Source: Tissierellia bacterium (GTDB taxonomy: Bacteria; Bacillota; Clostridia; Tissierellales; Peptoniphilaceae). From it: a DNA stretch of 53,077 nucleotides. Position 1 is the first letter of the stretch; every line of letters starts with the position of its first letter. Positions 10,379-19,766 of this stretch are shown here, in pieces. The DNA lies in contig JAUNVD010000013.1 in NCBI GenBank assembly GCA_030537855.1, positions 1 through 53,077 on the forward strand. The letters run 5' to 3'. Under the pieces are notes generated by a model. It saw only the letters and a program-made list of their open reading frames with translations. It searched no databases and was not told where the DNA came from. The position numbers were made by a program, and so were the translations under genes.

Positions 10379-11488
10379 GCTGAAAAGTACAAAAATGCTT
10401 TTGTTGATTATATTAATGAGAATAATTATAAAAGGATTCAGTTACTAGTGGCATTTTCGGGAAAGGTAACGTTTGATGGCAAAGAACACACTGAATCTGT
10501 CATGAACAATATGTCTGAGGAAAAGCTAGTAAAAGCATTTGACAGTGATTTGTATCAAGTATTATTAGTTGCAAATAAATATCAAATAGGATTTGTTCAG
10601 CCTAAATTATGTGCTATGTATGTGGATAAAAGATTGAAGGGGGTCAACGCTGCTCAGACCTTATCTCGCTTAAATAGAATATATACTGGTTATAACAAGA
10701 AAACTTTTATTCTCGATTTTAGAAATCAATATGAAGATATTCAAAAGGCTTTTTCACCCTACTATTATGATATTGAAGAGTTTAATCAATTGTTATATAA
10801 AGATAAACGACATTCGAAAGATTAAGAGAAGATGTGGGCTCTATTAGATAAGAGTCTTCGTACAATCAATAAAAATGAGAAGTTAGTTAAATTAGAGATT
10901 AGGAGTGAAGTTAGGAAGTTTATGAGATTCTATGGTTTCTTAATTCAAGCTACTAGATTCCAAGATGTTGATTTACACAAAAAATATAAATTTCTTTCTT
11001 ATTTAATAAAAGAAATTGAAGTTGGTAAAATTGGTAATGATTTTGATATAGCTGATAAGATAACAGCCACAAACTTCAAACAAGTGCAAACGGGTGAACA
11101 TGGTAGCGATATTGAATCTGAGCTTGAAATAAACTCGCCTAAGCCAAATGAAGTTAGGTTCGAGGAAGCTGTAAAAAAAATTATCTAAGATTGTTGATGA
11201 CATTAACTTAGCATATAACAAAGAATTTGATTTTGATGTGGTTACAAAATCTGCTCTTCAAGTGAGGGATATTCTTCTTAAAGATAGTAAACTCAAAGAT
11301 AGTGCTAAAAGCAACTCTATAAATGATTTTAGATTTGCTTACTTTGATGCTGTTGAGGAGGCTCTTGTAGAAGGTTATGAACGGAACTTAGATTTTTCTC
11401 AATACTTCTAAATTATGGTGAGAGTAATAAGCAGTTAATGGGAGTATTTTTAGAGGATATTTAGAATAGCTTGAAGACAGTAGTTTAA
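10379..11488 (+). pseudogene. Remnant of a second, different type I restriction HsdR (C-terminal part)
   Basis: Decayed 3' end of an HsdR from another lineage than the intact one. The motor's last motifs are readable: VANKYQIGFVQPKLCAMYVD, then AQTLSRLNRIYTGY, then FILDFRNQYEDIQKAF. The typical C-terminal tail follows (DILLKDSKLKDSAKSNSIND, then FRFAYFDAVEEALVEG). Damage includes a TAA at 10823-10825, a +1 shift in an A8 run at 11173-11180, another frame change near 11405, and a TAG near 11460. The open frame begins at 10379, after a stop, and nothing of the nuclease or Walker A region is left. The remnant shows that a second type I locus once stood here. Confidence 0.8.
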
Positions 11489-11524
11489 AGAAAATAATTT
11501 CTTAAACATGAAAGGAGAATAGTA

Positions 11525-12858
11525 TTGTCTAAACTATCATCAGCAGAAATTACTAAATTATTTAAACCTATTTCAGATCAGCCAAATAGAATTTATGGAA
11601 GAGAAGGCAAAACTGTTGAGTATAAACAATCCTACAATCATGCTGGGATGGCACAATATTTTAAGATAATGGCCTCTTTCGCCAATGCAGATGGAGGATA
11701 TATTATTTTCGGAATAGGAGATAGTCCTCGTGAGTTTTTAGGCTTGAGAGAAAAATCTAAAAATCAGTTTGACAGTCTAAAAATAGAAGAATTTACAAAT
11801 AACTTAAATGAGTATTTTCAGCCAGAAATTTTATGGGAGCATACTTTATTTGAATTTCGTGGACTTGACTTTGGGATTATATATACTTACCCACTTGAAA
11901 ATAAGCCTTGTATTTGCACAAAAAATTACGATATCGACGATGAGAGGTCAGCACTAAAAGAAGGAGATATTTACTATAGATACCGTGCTAGAACTGAGCG
12001 AATAAAATATTCTGAGTTAACTAAAATATTTATTGATAAAGAAAAAAACAAACACAATTGTGGATGGATTTAATTCAAAAAACTGGAAAAATTGGTGTTA
12101 AGAATGCTGTTTTATTAGATTTAGAAAGTGGTTACCTTAATTCTCAAAATACTAATATAGTATTAGATAAAGAATTAATAAATCAAATAAAATTTGTTAA
12201 AGAAGGTCATTTTACAGAAACGGGTGGAAATCCCACATTAAAACTTATAGGAGAGATTGAAGGGGTTATCCCTACTGAAGTAATAACGACTACAACTTCT
12301 GCACGTAGGCTAAAAGCTATAGAGCCAGAAGATATCATAAGAAGCTTTTTGAAAAATGAAGATACAGACTCACCTATTGAATATATTAAGGTAGCATTTA
12401 ATTGCTCTAGTGGTTTTCAGCCAATTTATTATTTTATCGATATAGCAAATATCGAAGTAAAGACTGTAATTTCACGTATTACAGAAAAAGGACGTCAATC
12501 CCAAACAATTAGGATTATCAAAGAACGGCTTGAGGGAAGAAGAGAAAAATATAAAGAGCTAAGAGACACAGGTAGTGATGCATATAAAGGAAAGAGGAAA
12601 TATCTGGATATATGGAAAAACTTTAAGATTAGCGAAGTGGAATTTGATAAATTAGAGAATTTGGAGTTATCTTGGTTACTAAATGCATTTTATTCAATAA
12701 GTAATGAATTTCTTATTCAAAATCAAAGTAGATTAAAACAAGAATTATTAAGGATGTTTGATTTATTCTTTTATAAAGCATCAGGCAATATTGGAGGTGA
12801 TTTTAGAAGAATAGTATGTAGATTAGATGAAGTTATATATTTCGATAAATTATTATAG
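11525..12858 (+). CDS. AlbA_2 (Schlafen-type) DNA-binding domain protein, one -1 frameshift
   Basis: The first 173 residues carry an AlbA_2 domain: EGKTVEYKQSY, MASFANADGGYIIFGIGD, and YYRYRARTERIKYSEL near the end. The frame ends at 12073, but the rest of the protein continues in the -1 frame from about 12046 to 12858 (LWMDLIQKTGKIGVKNAVLL). The junction is an A7 run at 12042-12048. One more A would give a single protein of about 444 residues. The heptamer in frame is A AAA AAC, a known type of -1 slippery site, so slippage is possible. The start is TTG at 11525 behind AAAGGAG. The C-terminal part is unrecognised and may bind nucleic acid. AlbA_2 proteins are frequent in defence islands and the function here is unknown. 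Confidence 0.72.
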
Positions 12859-12887
12859 AATATAATGAGAATGGTTTGAGACTATTA

Positions 12888-13552
12888 ATAGCTAGAGGAA
12901 TAATTTATATCATGACAACGGCTGTTCCTGGTTTGATAAAGATTGGGAAGACAGGTTTAGATAATTTTGAGCAAAGAACGTATCAATTAGAACGCAATGG
13001 TTACTGCGCTTAAACGAAGATTTGCAATTGGAGTGGGAGATTATGATGATAAAGAAAAACTACTCGATGAATATTTAGAAAAAGTAAGGTTCCCGATACT
13101 GAGCTATTTGCCTTGGATATTGATTTAGTCATCAATTACTTTCATCGTTTGAGGGTAAGATAGTTTATCCTGAAGATAAGACTAAAGAAGAGATATTTGA
13201 TAATGCTGTAAAAGAATTAGAAATAAAAGCAGATTCAGGTTTTATTCCTGATGGCACCTACTATTTGAAAAGAAGCATAAAAGGATTTGGGAAAACTAAG
13301 GGTAAAGCTGTTGTAGAAGATGGTGTATTTAAGGTGTTAAAAGGAAGTGTCTGTGCTCCAGCTAAATCAGGATTTATTCCTGATATATGGAAGAATGCCA
13401 AGATTGAAAACAAAATACTAATGGAAGATGTAATTTGTAGTTTTACTTGAACTACTGGATGGATTGTTATAGGCAGACAGAATAATGGATGGGTTGAATG
13501 GAAGGATGAAAACGGTAGAAAAATAGATTTGTTTAGAAGTAAAACAAATTAA
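12888..13552 (+). pseudogene. Decayed second copy of the GIY-YIG/DUF4357 gene
   Basis: Close in nucleotide sequence to the gene at 5319-5996 and readable along its length. The start codon is changed from ATG to ATA (12888-12890). An 11-nt deletion near 13005 lies where the intact copy has two AATG repeats. Further frame changes fall around 13080-13140. A TGA at 13448-13450 interrupts the DUF4357 part just before GWIVIGRQNNGWVEWKD. The reading ends with TAA at 13550-13552. It follows the remnant hsdR and the AlbA_2 gene, which mirrors the hsdR to GIY-YIG order of the intact operon. Confidence 0.85.
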
Positions 13553-13581
13553 TATGTTGAAAAGTGAGGAGTAATTGATAG

Positions 13582-13809
13582 ATGGAGGATTTATCAAGGA
13601 ATGTATCTTTATATTGTAGTGTATATGGGAATGATCAATTTGAGTTTGATAGTAAAGACGATAGTACTAATTACAAGTGTATTGATTGTGGTAAAGAATA
13701 TACAAAAGAAGAGCTTTTAGAAGTTAATGAGTATGTAATTAATGCAAATATCGAAGATATAAAAGATGAGGCTGTTTCTGAAATCGAAAAGGGAATTAAG
13801 AAAATTTAA
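13582..13809 (+). CDS. Small zinc-ribbon-like protein
   Basis: 75 residues. A CIDCGK knuckle is present at about residues 33-38. The expected partner knuckle reads CSVYGND, so its second cysteine is a tyrosine (TAT in place of a Cys codon). From memory, related proteins begin with a CPVCGND-type knuckle, which suggests that this copy has lost metal binding. The C-terminal half is acidic and helical (EEIEKGIKKI-like end). A GTGAGGAG site lies upstream. It is 9-18 nt before the membrane protein gene and is presumably co-transcribed with it. Function unknown. Confidence 0.6.
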   Translation: MEDLSRNVSLYCSVYGNDQFEFDSKDDSTNYKCIDCGKEYTKEELLEVNEYVINANIEDIKDEAVSEIEKGIKKI

Positions 13810-13827
13810 AAAAATTAGGTGATTACT

Positions 13828-14319
13828 ATGCCAGAATTAATGAAATACATTAGACAGTTCCCTTATATATTAATAACTTATGTAATTCCAATTGTCTCTT
13901 TTGGGTTTTCAGTTTTAGCATTATATAGAGCGAACAAATCTAGAAATACGGACAATAGGATTAAAGAACTGGAGTTATATATTAAGGAACACGAAGCAGA
14001 AAAAATTAAACAAATTCAAAATATACCAAAGAGAGCAAAGATTGAAGCAAAAGTTATTAAAATCAGTACAGGGGAATATCGAGCAAAGTTTTGGAATTCA
14101 GGCAATATAACAGCTTATAATATAAAGGCGAGCATTCCTAAAGACTCTGGAGTCCTTTTAATAGATACAAAATTTCCATATGAATACTTAGAGCCAGAAG
14201 ATAGTTTTGAAGAACATGTAATAATTCACTCGGGTTCACAACCAAAGTTTGAAATAATAATAGAGTGGCAAGATAAAGAAGGAAAAGATTATACCAATAC
14301 TCAACTTAGAAGTATCTAG
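13828..14319 (+). CDS. Membrane-anchored protein of unknown function
   Basis: 163 residues. One transmembrane helix near the N-terminus (about residues 12-35, ILITYVIPIVSFGFSVLALY), then a charged coiled-coil-like stretch (about 40-70), then a beta-rich domain (about 75-163). The beta domain may be an Ig-like or immunity-type fold, but I do not recognise it. The ATG at 13828 sits behind TTAGGTGA; an in-frame GTG at 13819 is less likely. It pairs with the zinc-ribbon gene just upstream. As part of the defence island it could be an effector or accessory membrane protein, but this is speculation. Confidence 0.6.
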   Translation: MPELMKYIRQFPYILITYVIPIVSFGFSVLALYRANKSRNTDNRIKELELYIKEHEAEKIKQIQNIPKRAKIEAKVIKISTGEYRAKFWNSGNITAYNIKASIPKDSGVLLIDTKFPYEYLEPEDSFEEHVIIHSGSQPKFEIIIEWQDKEGKDYTNTQLRSI

Positions 14320-14605
14320 TTTAATAATAGTCAATATATAGTATTTTGTATTATAAATTCAGATTAGTTTTATTTACAGGATGGAACTGGGACTGGAACG
14401 GGTAAAATAAATTGAAAATATACTTAAACCATACAGACAGAACAGAAATGAACTGCTAAATAATAGCTAATTTGAAAGCTTTACAATATAGTTGATGATA
14501 TAAAATGAAGAGTGAGAGTAGGATAAGTAGTCTTAAAAGCCTTATATATGGGCATTTTGTGTGTACTTTGCTAGAAAAGTGCTTGCAAATAAATCGTTGT
14601 TGATA

Positions 14606-14643
14606 AAAGCACTAATTAGTATGTACTGGCTGATTAGTGCTTT
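14606..14643 (+). terminator. Intrinsic terminator after the membrane protein gene
   Basis: An 11-bp stem (AAAGCACTAAT with ATTAGTGCTTT) around a 16-nt loop, followed by TATTTTAT. Confidence 0.65.
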
Positions 14644-14714
14644 ATTTTATACTAAGAATTTTCTTCTATCTTATGAGTTCATATATAGTGGTATTCAAAA
14701 AATATAAAATAAAA

Positions 14715-14730
14715 ATAGAGAGAACTCTAT
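14715..14730 (+). promoter_or_regulatory. Candidate operator of the XRE regulator
   Basis: A perfect inverted repeat (ATAGAG, 4-nt spacer, CTCTAT) about 75 nt before the XRE start, with a possible -10 (TAATAT) at 14753-14758. XRE regulators beside restriction genes commonly bind such repeats. The assignment is inferred. Confidence 0.3.
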
Positions 14731-14800
14731 ATTTAAGTATCTAAATAGGGTTTAATATTTTAGATTCTATCGGCGTTCTCATAGAAAGCGAGGAAATTTA

Positions 14801-15010
14801 ATGAAAGCTAATTATAAAAAACTATGGCACATATTACTTGATAGAGATATGAAGAAGAAAGAGTTAGCTCAAATGGCTGGGGTCAGTACATATACTATCA
14901 ACAAACTTAACAAAAATGATAATGTAACAGTTGAATTTTTAGGCAAAATTTGCAAGGCTTTGAATTGTACGTTGGATGATATAATGGGATCTGAAGAGGA
15001 TGGTGAATAA
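14801..15010 (+). CDS. Small XRE-family transcriptional regulator
   Basis: 69 residues forming one Cro/C1-type helix-turn-helix: KKELAQMAGVSTYTINKLNK (about residues 20-39), then the family tail FLGKICKALNCTLDDIM. GAGGAA lies 6 nt before the ATG. Small regulators of this kind often precede hsdM in type I loci. Here the first codons of an hsdM follow after 3 nt (15014), so this is the surviving regulator of the destroyed second restriction locus. It may be intact without having a target system. Confidence 0.85.
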   Translation: MKANYKKLWHILLDRDMKKKELAQMAGVSTYTINKLNKNDNVTVEFLGKICKALNCTLDDIMGSEEDGE

Positions 15011-15013
15011 ATA

Positions 15014-15056
15014 ATGGCTGGAAAAAAACAATGCAAATATAGGATTTGAAAAATAA
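15014..15056 (+). pseudogene. First codons of a lost hsdM
   Basis: ATG at 15014 begins MAGK. After removing one A from the A7 run at 15022-15028 it continues NNANIGFEK and then reaches TAA (15054-15056). This matches the common start of HsdM proteins that follow an XRE gene. Nothing else of the gene is recognisable. Confidence 0.55.
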
Positions 15057-15435
15057 ACCGGTTTAAGATGCATGTAAATGAAGCCATATATGACTCTCAC
15101 CTGCTATTTCTTTCGAAGCGTTACTAGATATAAACCTATGGATTGACAGATTATATAGAATTGATTATAGATTTATTGAATTCGCTTAAGATTCAGAGAT
15201 TAGTGCTCATGGAATGCATGTTGAATCAACAAAAGTTATTAAAAAGAATCAAGGTAGAATAAATGCCCTATTCAGATATGGTCAAGAGGACGATATCTGA
15301 ACACAATCAAACTAATTCAAATGCACTCAGGCACTCAATGGATTAAAAGAACAACAAGACAAAGCAGCGTAGACACGTTATTTAAAATTAGTTGTAAAGT
15401 AAGTATGTATTAGAATGGAAAAGAATTAATCTAAA
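15057..15435 (+). other. Stretch before the reverse transcriptase; degenerate coding-like sequence
   Basis: No intact gene. One frame reads LLDINLWIDRLYRIDYRFIE, then SAHGMHVESTKVIKKNQGRI, broken by stops, so this seems an old coding fragment that I cannot name. Some defence reverse transcriptases have a structured RNA gene beside them. I see no strong hairpin set here, but I cannot fold the sequence. Confidence 0.4.
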
Positions 15436-17073
15436 ATGAAACAACAGAAAAATTTTACTAGTATTCTTGAAATGACAGGGCAAGAAGCAAGAGACTTCTT
15501 TTTGAAAGAAACAAGTTATTGTAATCTTTATTTACCTCACTATATCACATTTCAGCCTCTGTTAAACACATATAAAAAAGCTTTAATGACAAATCAAGGA
15601 AAATGTAAGGATATAGACACGATAGTAAAAGATGAAATATTATTGGGAAATTTAGATGATTTAAATTATACCGTTTATATTAATAAGGATGGAAAGTACT
15701 CTTGGAGGCCTATAACTATACTGCATCCTCTACTTTATATTGATCTTGTAAATTATTTGACAGTAAGAATCGATAATCATGGAGAGCATTGGGATGTGTT
15801 AAAAAAGAGATTTATTCAGTTTAGAGCAAATGAAAGAATTCAATGCTTTTCGATACCAGGAGAATCAGAAATAAAAGGTAGGACTGATCAGGGGGTCACA
15901 ATTTTAAATTGGTGGCAACAAATAGAACAGCAATCCATATCAAATAGTTTAGATTATACATATTGTTTTTTTACAGATATTACTGATTTTTATCCTTCAA
16001 TTTATACACATTCATTATGTTGGGCGATTCATGGAAAACAAAATACGAAAAATAACTTGTCAGAATCCAAGAGTTGGTTTGGTGGTCAAGTTGATAAAAA
16101 GCTCCAACGTTTGCAAAATAATCAGACTAATGGAATTCCTCAAGGTTCGTCTTTGATGGACTTTATTGCAGAGATAGTCTTAGGTTATTTAGACTTAAAA
16201 TTGACTGATAAATTAAACGCAAAAAAAATTGATGATTATTCTATACTTCGATTCAGAGATGACTATAGAATTTTTTCAAATAATAAAGGAGAACTAGAGC
16301 AGATAGCCAAAAGCCTTCAAGAAGTATTACAATCATTGAATTTAAAGCTAAATTCAAGCAAAACAATATTCTCCGAAAATATAATACAAGATTCTATTAA
16401 AGCAGACAAATTATTCTGGGAACCAAAACGAGCTGCTTTGAGAGCCTCGTATTTATATGAAAATTCAGATAAGAGAGCTACAATTACAATACAAAAGCGT
16501 CTGTGGCAAATTAAGGAACTTGCTGACCTCTTTCCTAATTCAGGAATGCTTAAGAAATCACTAACAGAATTATATGAAGAAAGAATTGCTCTTATAGATA
16601 AAATTCCGAAAGATATAGAAGTGTTGGTAAGCATTATCGTGAATATTATGAATGAAAATCCAAATGTTATACCACAATGTACAACGATAATTGCTAAGTT
16701 ATATGAAAATGAAGAACATAAAATTCGCCTAGAAACTATTGATAAAATATTAAAGAAGTACATAGACAAGCCTAATACTGAACATGTCGAAATATGGTTA
16801 CAAAGGTTATTGCTTTTGGCTTCTGATTCCGATAAAATAATATCAGAAACTAGAGAACTTTTTAAATCGAAATTTGTGATGCATGTAGCCAATCCAGGTG
16901 GGTTTTCAGTAAGAAACATATTTCCACTTGACTGGATAAAAGTGGATGAGCTTCGTCTGATATCAATTGATAATTTAGAATCTGTAGAATTGGTTGATAA
17001 AGAAACGTTTGAAAAAATGACGAATCGTGTTTCTAATGATGAGATAAATATATTTATTACAGAAGAGTACTAA
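15436..17073 (+). CDS. Reverse transcriptase of the defence (Abi/UG/DRT) type
   Basis: 545 residues. RT motif A is FFTDITDFYPSIYTHSL (about residues 178-194), motif B is NGIPQGSSLMDFIAE (about 233-247), and the catalytic motif C is RFRDDYRIF (about 273-281), an FxDD box with both aspartates present. About 240 alpha-helical residues follow the RT core with no group II intron maturase or endonuclease domain. I saw no intron or retron msr/msd structure around it. This fits the abortive-infection and 'unknown group' RTs shown to defend against phage; I cannot assign a subtype. The ribosome site is weak (TGGAAAAG). It stands alone at the end of the defence island. Confidence 0.85.
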   Translation: MKQQKNFTSILEMTGQEARDFFLKETSYCNLYLPHYITFQPLLNTYKKALMTNQGKCKDIDTIVKDEILLGNLDDLNYTVYINKDGKYSWRPITILHPLLYIDLVNYLTVRIDNHGEHWDVLKKRFIQFRANERIQCFSIPGESEIKGRTDQGVTILNWWQQIEQQSISNSLDYTYCFFTDITDFYPSIYTHSLCWAIHGKQNTKNNLSESKSWFGGQVDKKLQRLQNNQTNGIPQGSSLMDFIAEIVLGYLDLKLTDKLNAKKIDDYSILRFRDDYRIFSNNKGELEQIAKSLQEVLQSLNLKLNSSKTIFSENIIQDSIKADKLFWEPKRAALRASYLYENSDKRATITIQKRLWQIKELADLFPNSGMLKKSLTELYEERIALIDKIPKDIEVLVSIIVNIMNENPNVIPQCTTIIAKLYENEEHKIRLETIDKILKKYIDKPNTEHVEIWLQRLLLLASDSDKIISETRELFKSKFVMHVANPGGFSVRNIFPLDWIKVDELRLISIDNLESVELVDKETFEKMTNRVSNDEINIFITEEY

Positions 17074-17866
17074 TTTAAAATCGAATAGTAAACAAAAGTT
17101 TTTAACCTTAGTATCAGCGGATGAGACTGGACTTTGAAAAAGATGATTTAAAAGTTAAAATCACATGGATTATACTATACAGTTTGGATGAGAATTATAT
17201 AAAAAGGTCTGGTGCCAACTTTTTATCCTCCACTATGTTTTAGAAGAAGACCGGTTATGTACACAGGGGTTAATGAATTTGATATGGAAAGGACTTTTTA
17301 GGGTCTAGTGATTTCTGATACCATTTTGATGCGAATAAAAGTGGCTTTAACCGACAATGGGAATAATAGAAGAAATGAAAAGATCAGCATAAAACGCTCC
17401 TTTTATTTAGCAAAGCTATATGAAGGAGATTAAAAGCCGGTCTTTCTTTATTTTAATTCCACTTGTATTGAATCTTTTAAAATGTACGACAGTAGATTTT
17501 TAGTCTAGAACGAGAGCTCTTGTATTGGGGTCCGTCTTATGTAAATTTTTCCTATATGATATAATACACATGGCTGGCTTTAAGGCAAGCAAACATTTTA
17601 ATCACGTTTTATCTTAAGACTTTTTAAGATTACTGGATGCACAAATATTAAGAGAATTCATATAGAGAAATAAAGGTTGCTCCAACTTGTCTCTCAAATT
17701 CCAAAAAAATAGTCGACATAGATTCCGGGGCACTTGAAACATCTATAGTCTATAAAAGACACCAGTGCTTGGTCGACTCATCATTGCAGCTATCGCAAGA
17801 GCGGAGAAAAATATAGGCAATTTTAAATGGCGACGCAAAAGTGAAACTCAATGGGGAGGAGATACT
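17074..17866 (+). other. Gene-free stretch after the reverse transcriptase
   Basis: No supportable coding sequence. A possible promoter lies at about 17537-17562 (TTATGT, 17-nt gap, TATAAT) and could serve the small membrane genes downstream. Nothing else stands out. Confidence 0.35.
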
Positions 17867-18163
17867 ATGCTCATCACATTTTTACTGGCCATCATGATGA
17901 TGGCAGGACTATTCGTATTGCTATGGGCCGGGATTGGTCTGATTCAAAACAAAAGATTTTTTTCAACGGCGCCCAGCGCTGTCATTGAAGTCGTAAGCGA
18001 TAAAAAAGAACGCTTTCAAGGGCAGCATATACTCGGTTATTTGTTGGGTATCGTAGCGATGTCGCTCATGATCGGGGCCATTATTTTAGGCGCGATAAAT
18101 GGCGTCAGAAATGGATATACATTCCATCAGCTTTTTTCCGCTTTCTCACAATACTTCTTTTGA
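17867..18163 (+). CDS. Small membrane protein with two transmembrane helices
   Basis: 98 residues with helices at about 3-24 (FLLAIMMMAGLFVLLWAGIG) and 62-82 (LGIVAMSLMIGAIILGAING), joined by a charged loop. Not recognised. The ATG at 17867 has GGGGAGGAG upstream; the frame is open further up to 17765 but lacks a start with a site. The next gene begins on its stop codon (TTGA overlap). Confidence 0.6.
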   Translation: MLITFLLAIMMMAGLFVLLWAGIGLIQNKRFFSTAPSAVIEVVSDKKERFQGQHILGYLLGIVAMSLMIGAIILGAINGVRNGYTFHQLFSAFSQYFF

Positions 18164-18357
18164 CAAAAGCATTTGACATCATATTTTTTGACTGGATTTT
18201 ACTCTGCAATCGAGTATTTGGATTTTTTGAGCGTTACTATCCGGAAGTGGCCAAGGTGCTTCGTCCCGAACTATTTGGCTATAATAAAAAGGAACATATC
18301 TTCCACATCATAGGTGAAATTATCTGTTCCTTCATCTTGGCATGGATATGTACATGA
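18160..18357 (+). CDS. Small hydrophobic protein overlapping the previous gene
   Basis: 65 residues from a TTG that overlaps the previous stop, which suggests coupled translation. It contains ILLCNRVFGFFERYYPEVAK, a short charged middle, and a C-terminal hydrophobic helix (HIIGEIICSFILAWICT). I do not recognise the family. It could also be a remnant, because no separate ribosome site is present. Confidence 0.45.
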   Translation: MTKAFDIIFFDWILLCNRVFGFFERYYPEVAKVLRPELFGYNKKEHIFHIIGEIICSFILAWICT

Positions 18358-19182
18358 TTTTAGAATAAAATCTTACGGAAATAGTTTATAAGGTCGAAAC
18401 TTAGCAAGGGGAAATAGATACTGAATCCATCCGACGTCAAAAGTAAGGGGATAAGAAATCCAAGACTCAGTGTATGCAGACTGGGGAATGAAATAATTAT
18501 AATTTGGAAAGAATATCAAAGAGGATGGCCGAACACAGATAGGACGAAAGGATGAAAGCACATATAATTTTAAAATAAATCGCTTTAAATGATATTCGTA
18601 TCATTATATAAGCATAGGAGAAAGCTCAAAGAAATAAAGAAAGAAGGCAGACTATAATGGGTGCAAAGACAAGTACAAAAAAAGAACCTGAAAGAAGCTG
18701 GCTTTGAGTTGACAATTAATCTACTTCTATTCAAGTCCTCAATAAAAATCACTTGGGACATTTAGCCCCTTGCGATTCCATTATAGAAGAAACAATATGA
18801 AATTCAAGATTGAATGCAAAAAAGAGAAAACGAATCGTAAGGAAAAGTTTCAAGCTGCAGTTGGCTTTGTGAGTTTGGGCGTTATTATCTATTTGTTATG
18901 TAGAAAAGGTGGAAAGAAGAGAATGAATTGATGTATATGACGTACCGTTTAAGAGTATCGAGATGGGATAGAAGAGGTTAAGAATAATTCGAATAGAAGA
19001 TTTCAAGATTTTATACGACATAGATAGCTCGGAAGAAGTGTCTTCATATCAACACCGATGTCAACTACAGCACAGACAGGACGATAGCCTTTAAAGCTGG
19101 AACGGTAAAGCGTAATAATAACAGCAATTGAAAAGAAGGCGGTGCGGCGGCAGTTGAACTGTAAAACGCAGAAAGGAATGTT
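18358..19182 (+). other. Largely gene-free stretch
   Basis: Only short coding-like scraps are visible. One starts at 18657 (MGAKTSTKK) and stops within 17 codons. The best small reading frame is listed at 18797-18931. No terminator or repeat was recognised. Confidence 0.4.
18797..18931 (+). CDS. Possible 44-residue single-helix protein
   Basis: ATG at 18797. A lysine-rich start (KKEKTNRKEKFQ) is followed by one hydrophobic helix (AVGFVSLGVIIYLLC) and a basic end. The ribosome site is weak. It may be a true small membrane protein or a fragment. Confidence 0.25.
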   Translation: MKFKIECKKEKTNRKEKFQAAVGFVSLGVIIYLLCRKGGKKRMN

Positions 19183-19766
19183 ATGAAAGAGAAAATCCGT
19201 CCATTCGGATGGAAAGAAATCAAACGTTATGTCTATGGGGTCTTCTCCTATTTGCCATTGCCCATCTTGTGGGGCAAATTATCACTTATCATACGGGCAT
19301 GGATGGAATGTACCAGATTATGGAATTCTTCAAGAATAAAACAGAGGGAAAAACAGCACTGGAAAATTTTCTAATTTTTTTATTTAATAATGGCCGGATG
19401 ATTGTGTTAACCATGCTGTTGGGACTCATACCCTACCTTTTTTTGGGCATCTTGCCGCTCCTAATCAATGGCCTATTGTTTGGTGGGATATATCAAGTTA
19501 TGGTTGTTGCGGGGGAACAATCCCTATGGCAGTACATCCTGACCATAGGGCCCCATGGACTCTTCGAACTACTCGGCCTGGTTTACATGGCTGCTGTATC
19601 GATAAAGACTTCATGGCATTTGGGGCAGAAATTAAGAAGACAGTGTGCCATTTCAATGAAGGAACTCTTTCTACGGCTTTTCGCAAGTTGTGTGTTTGTG
19701 ACAATGCCAATTATAGTTTTGAGCGCAATGATAGAGGCCTACATCACACCACTCATCCTGAAGTAA
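19183..19766 (+). CDS. SpoIIM-family (DUF95) integral membrane protein with a frameshift
   Basis: The long frame (from about 19241) shows several membrane helices and the family landmarks NNGRMIVLTMLLGLIPYLFL, LLINGLLFGG and IGPHGLFELLG. A good AAAGGA site precedes the ATG at 19183 (MKEKIRPFGWKEIKRYVYG), which is in another frame. The two join at a G4 run (19237-19240), where one extra G restores a 194-residue protein, a normal length for the family. An alternative start at 19209 in the second frame has no ribosome site. SpoIIM homologues are common in bacteria that do not sporulate, where their job is unclear. Confidence 0.65.

Larger units (their letters stand above)
14320..14800 (+). other. 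Intergenic stretch holding a terminator and the XRE promoter region
   Basis: No gene. From about 14381 the sequence resembles 9497-9640 (shared ATGGAACTGG near the start and AGTAGGATAA near the end). A terminator is at 14606-14643 and a small inverted repeat is at 14715-14730. Confidence 0.5.

Noticed and set aside
15436-17073. Group II intron-encoded RT or retron
   Set aside because: No maturase or endonuclease domain, no intron ends, no msr/msd-like inverted repeats seen.
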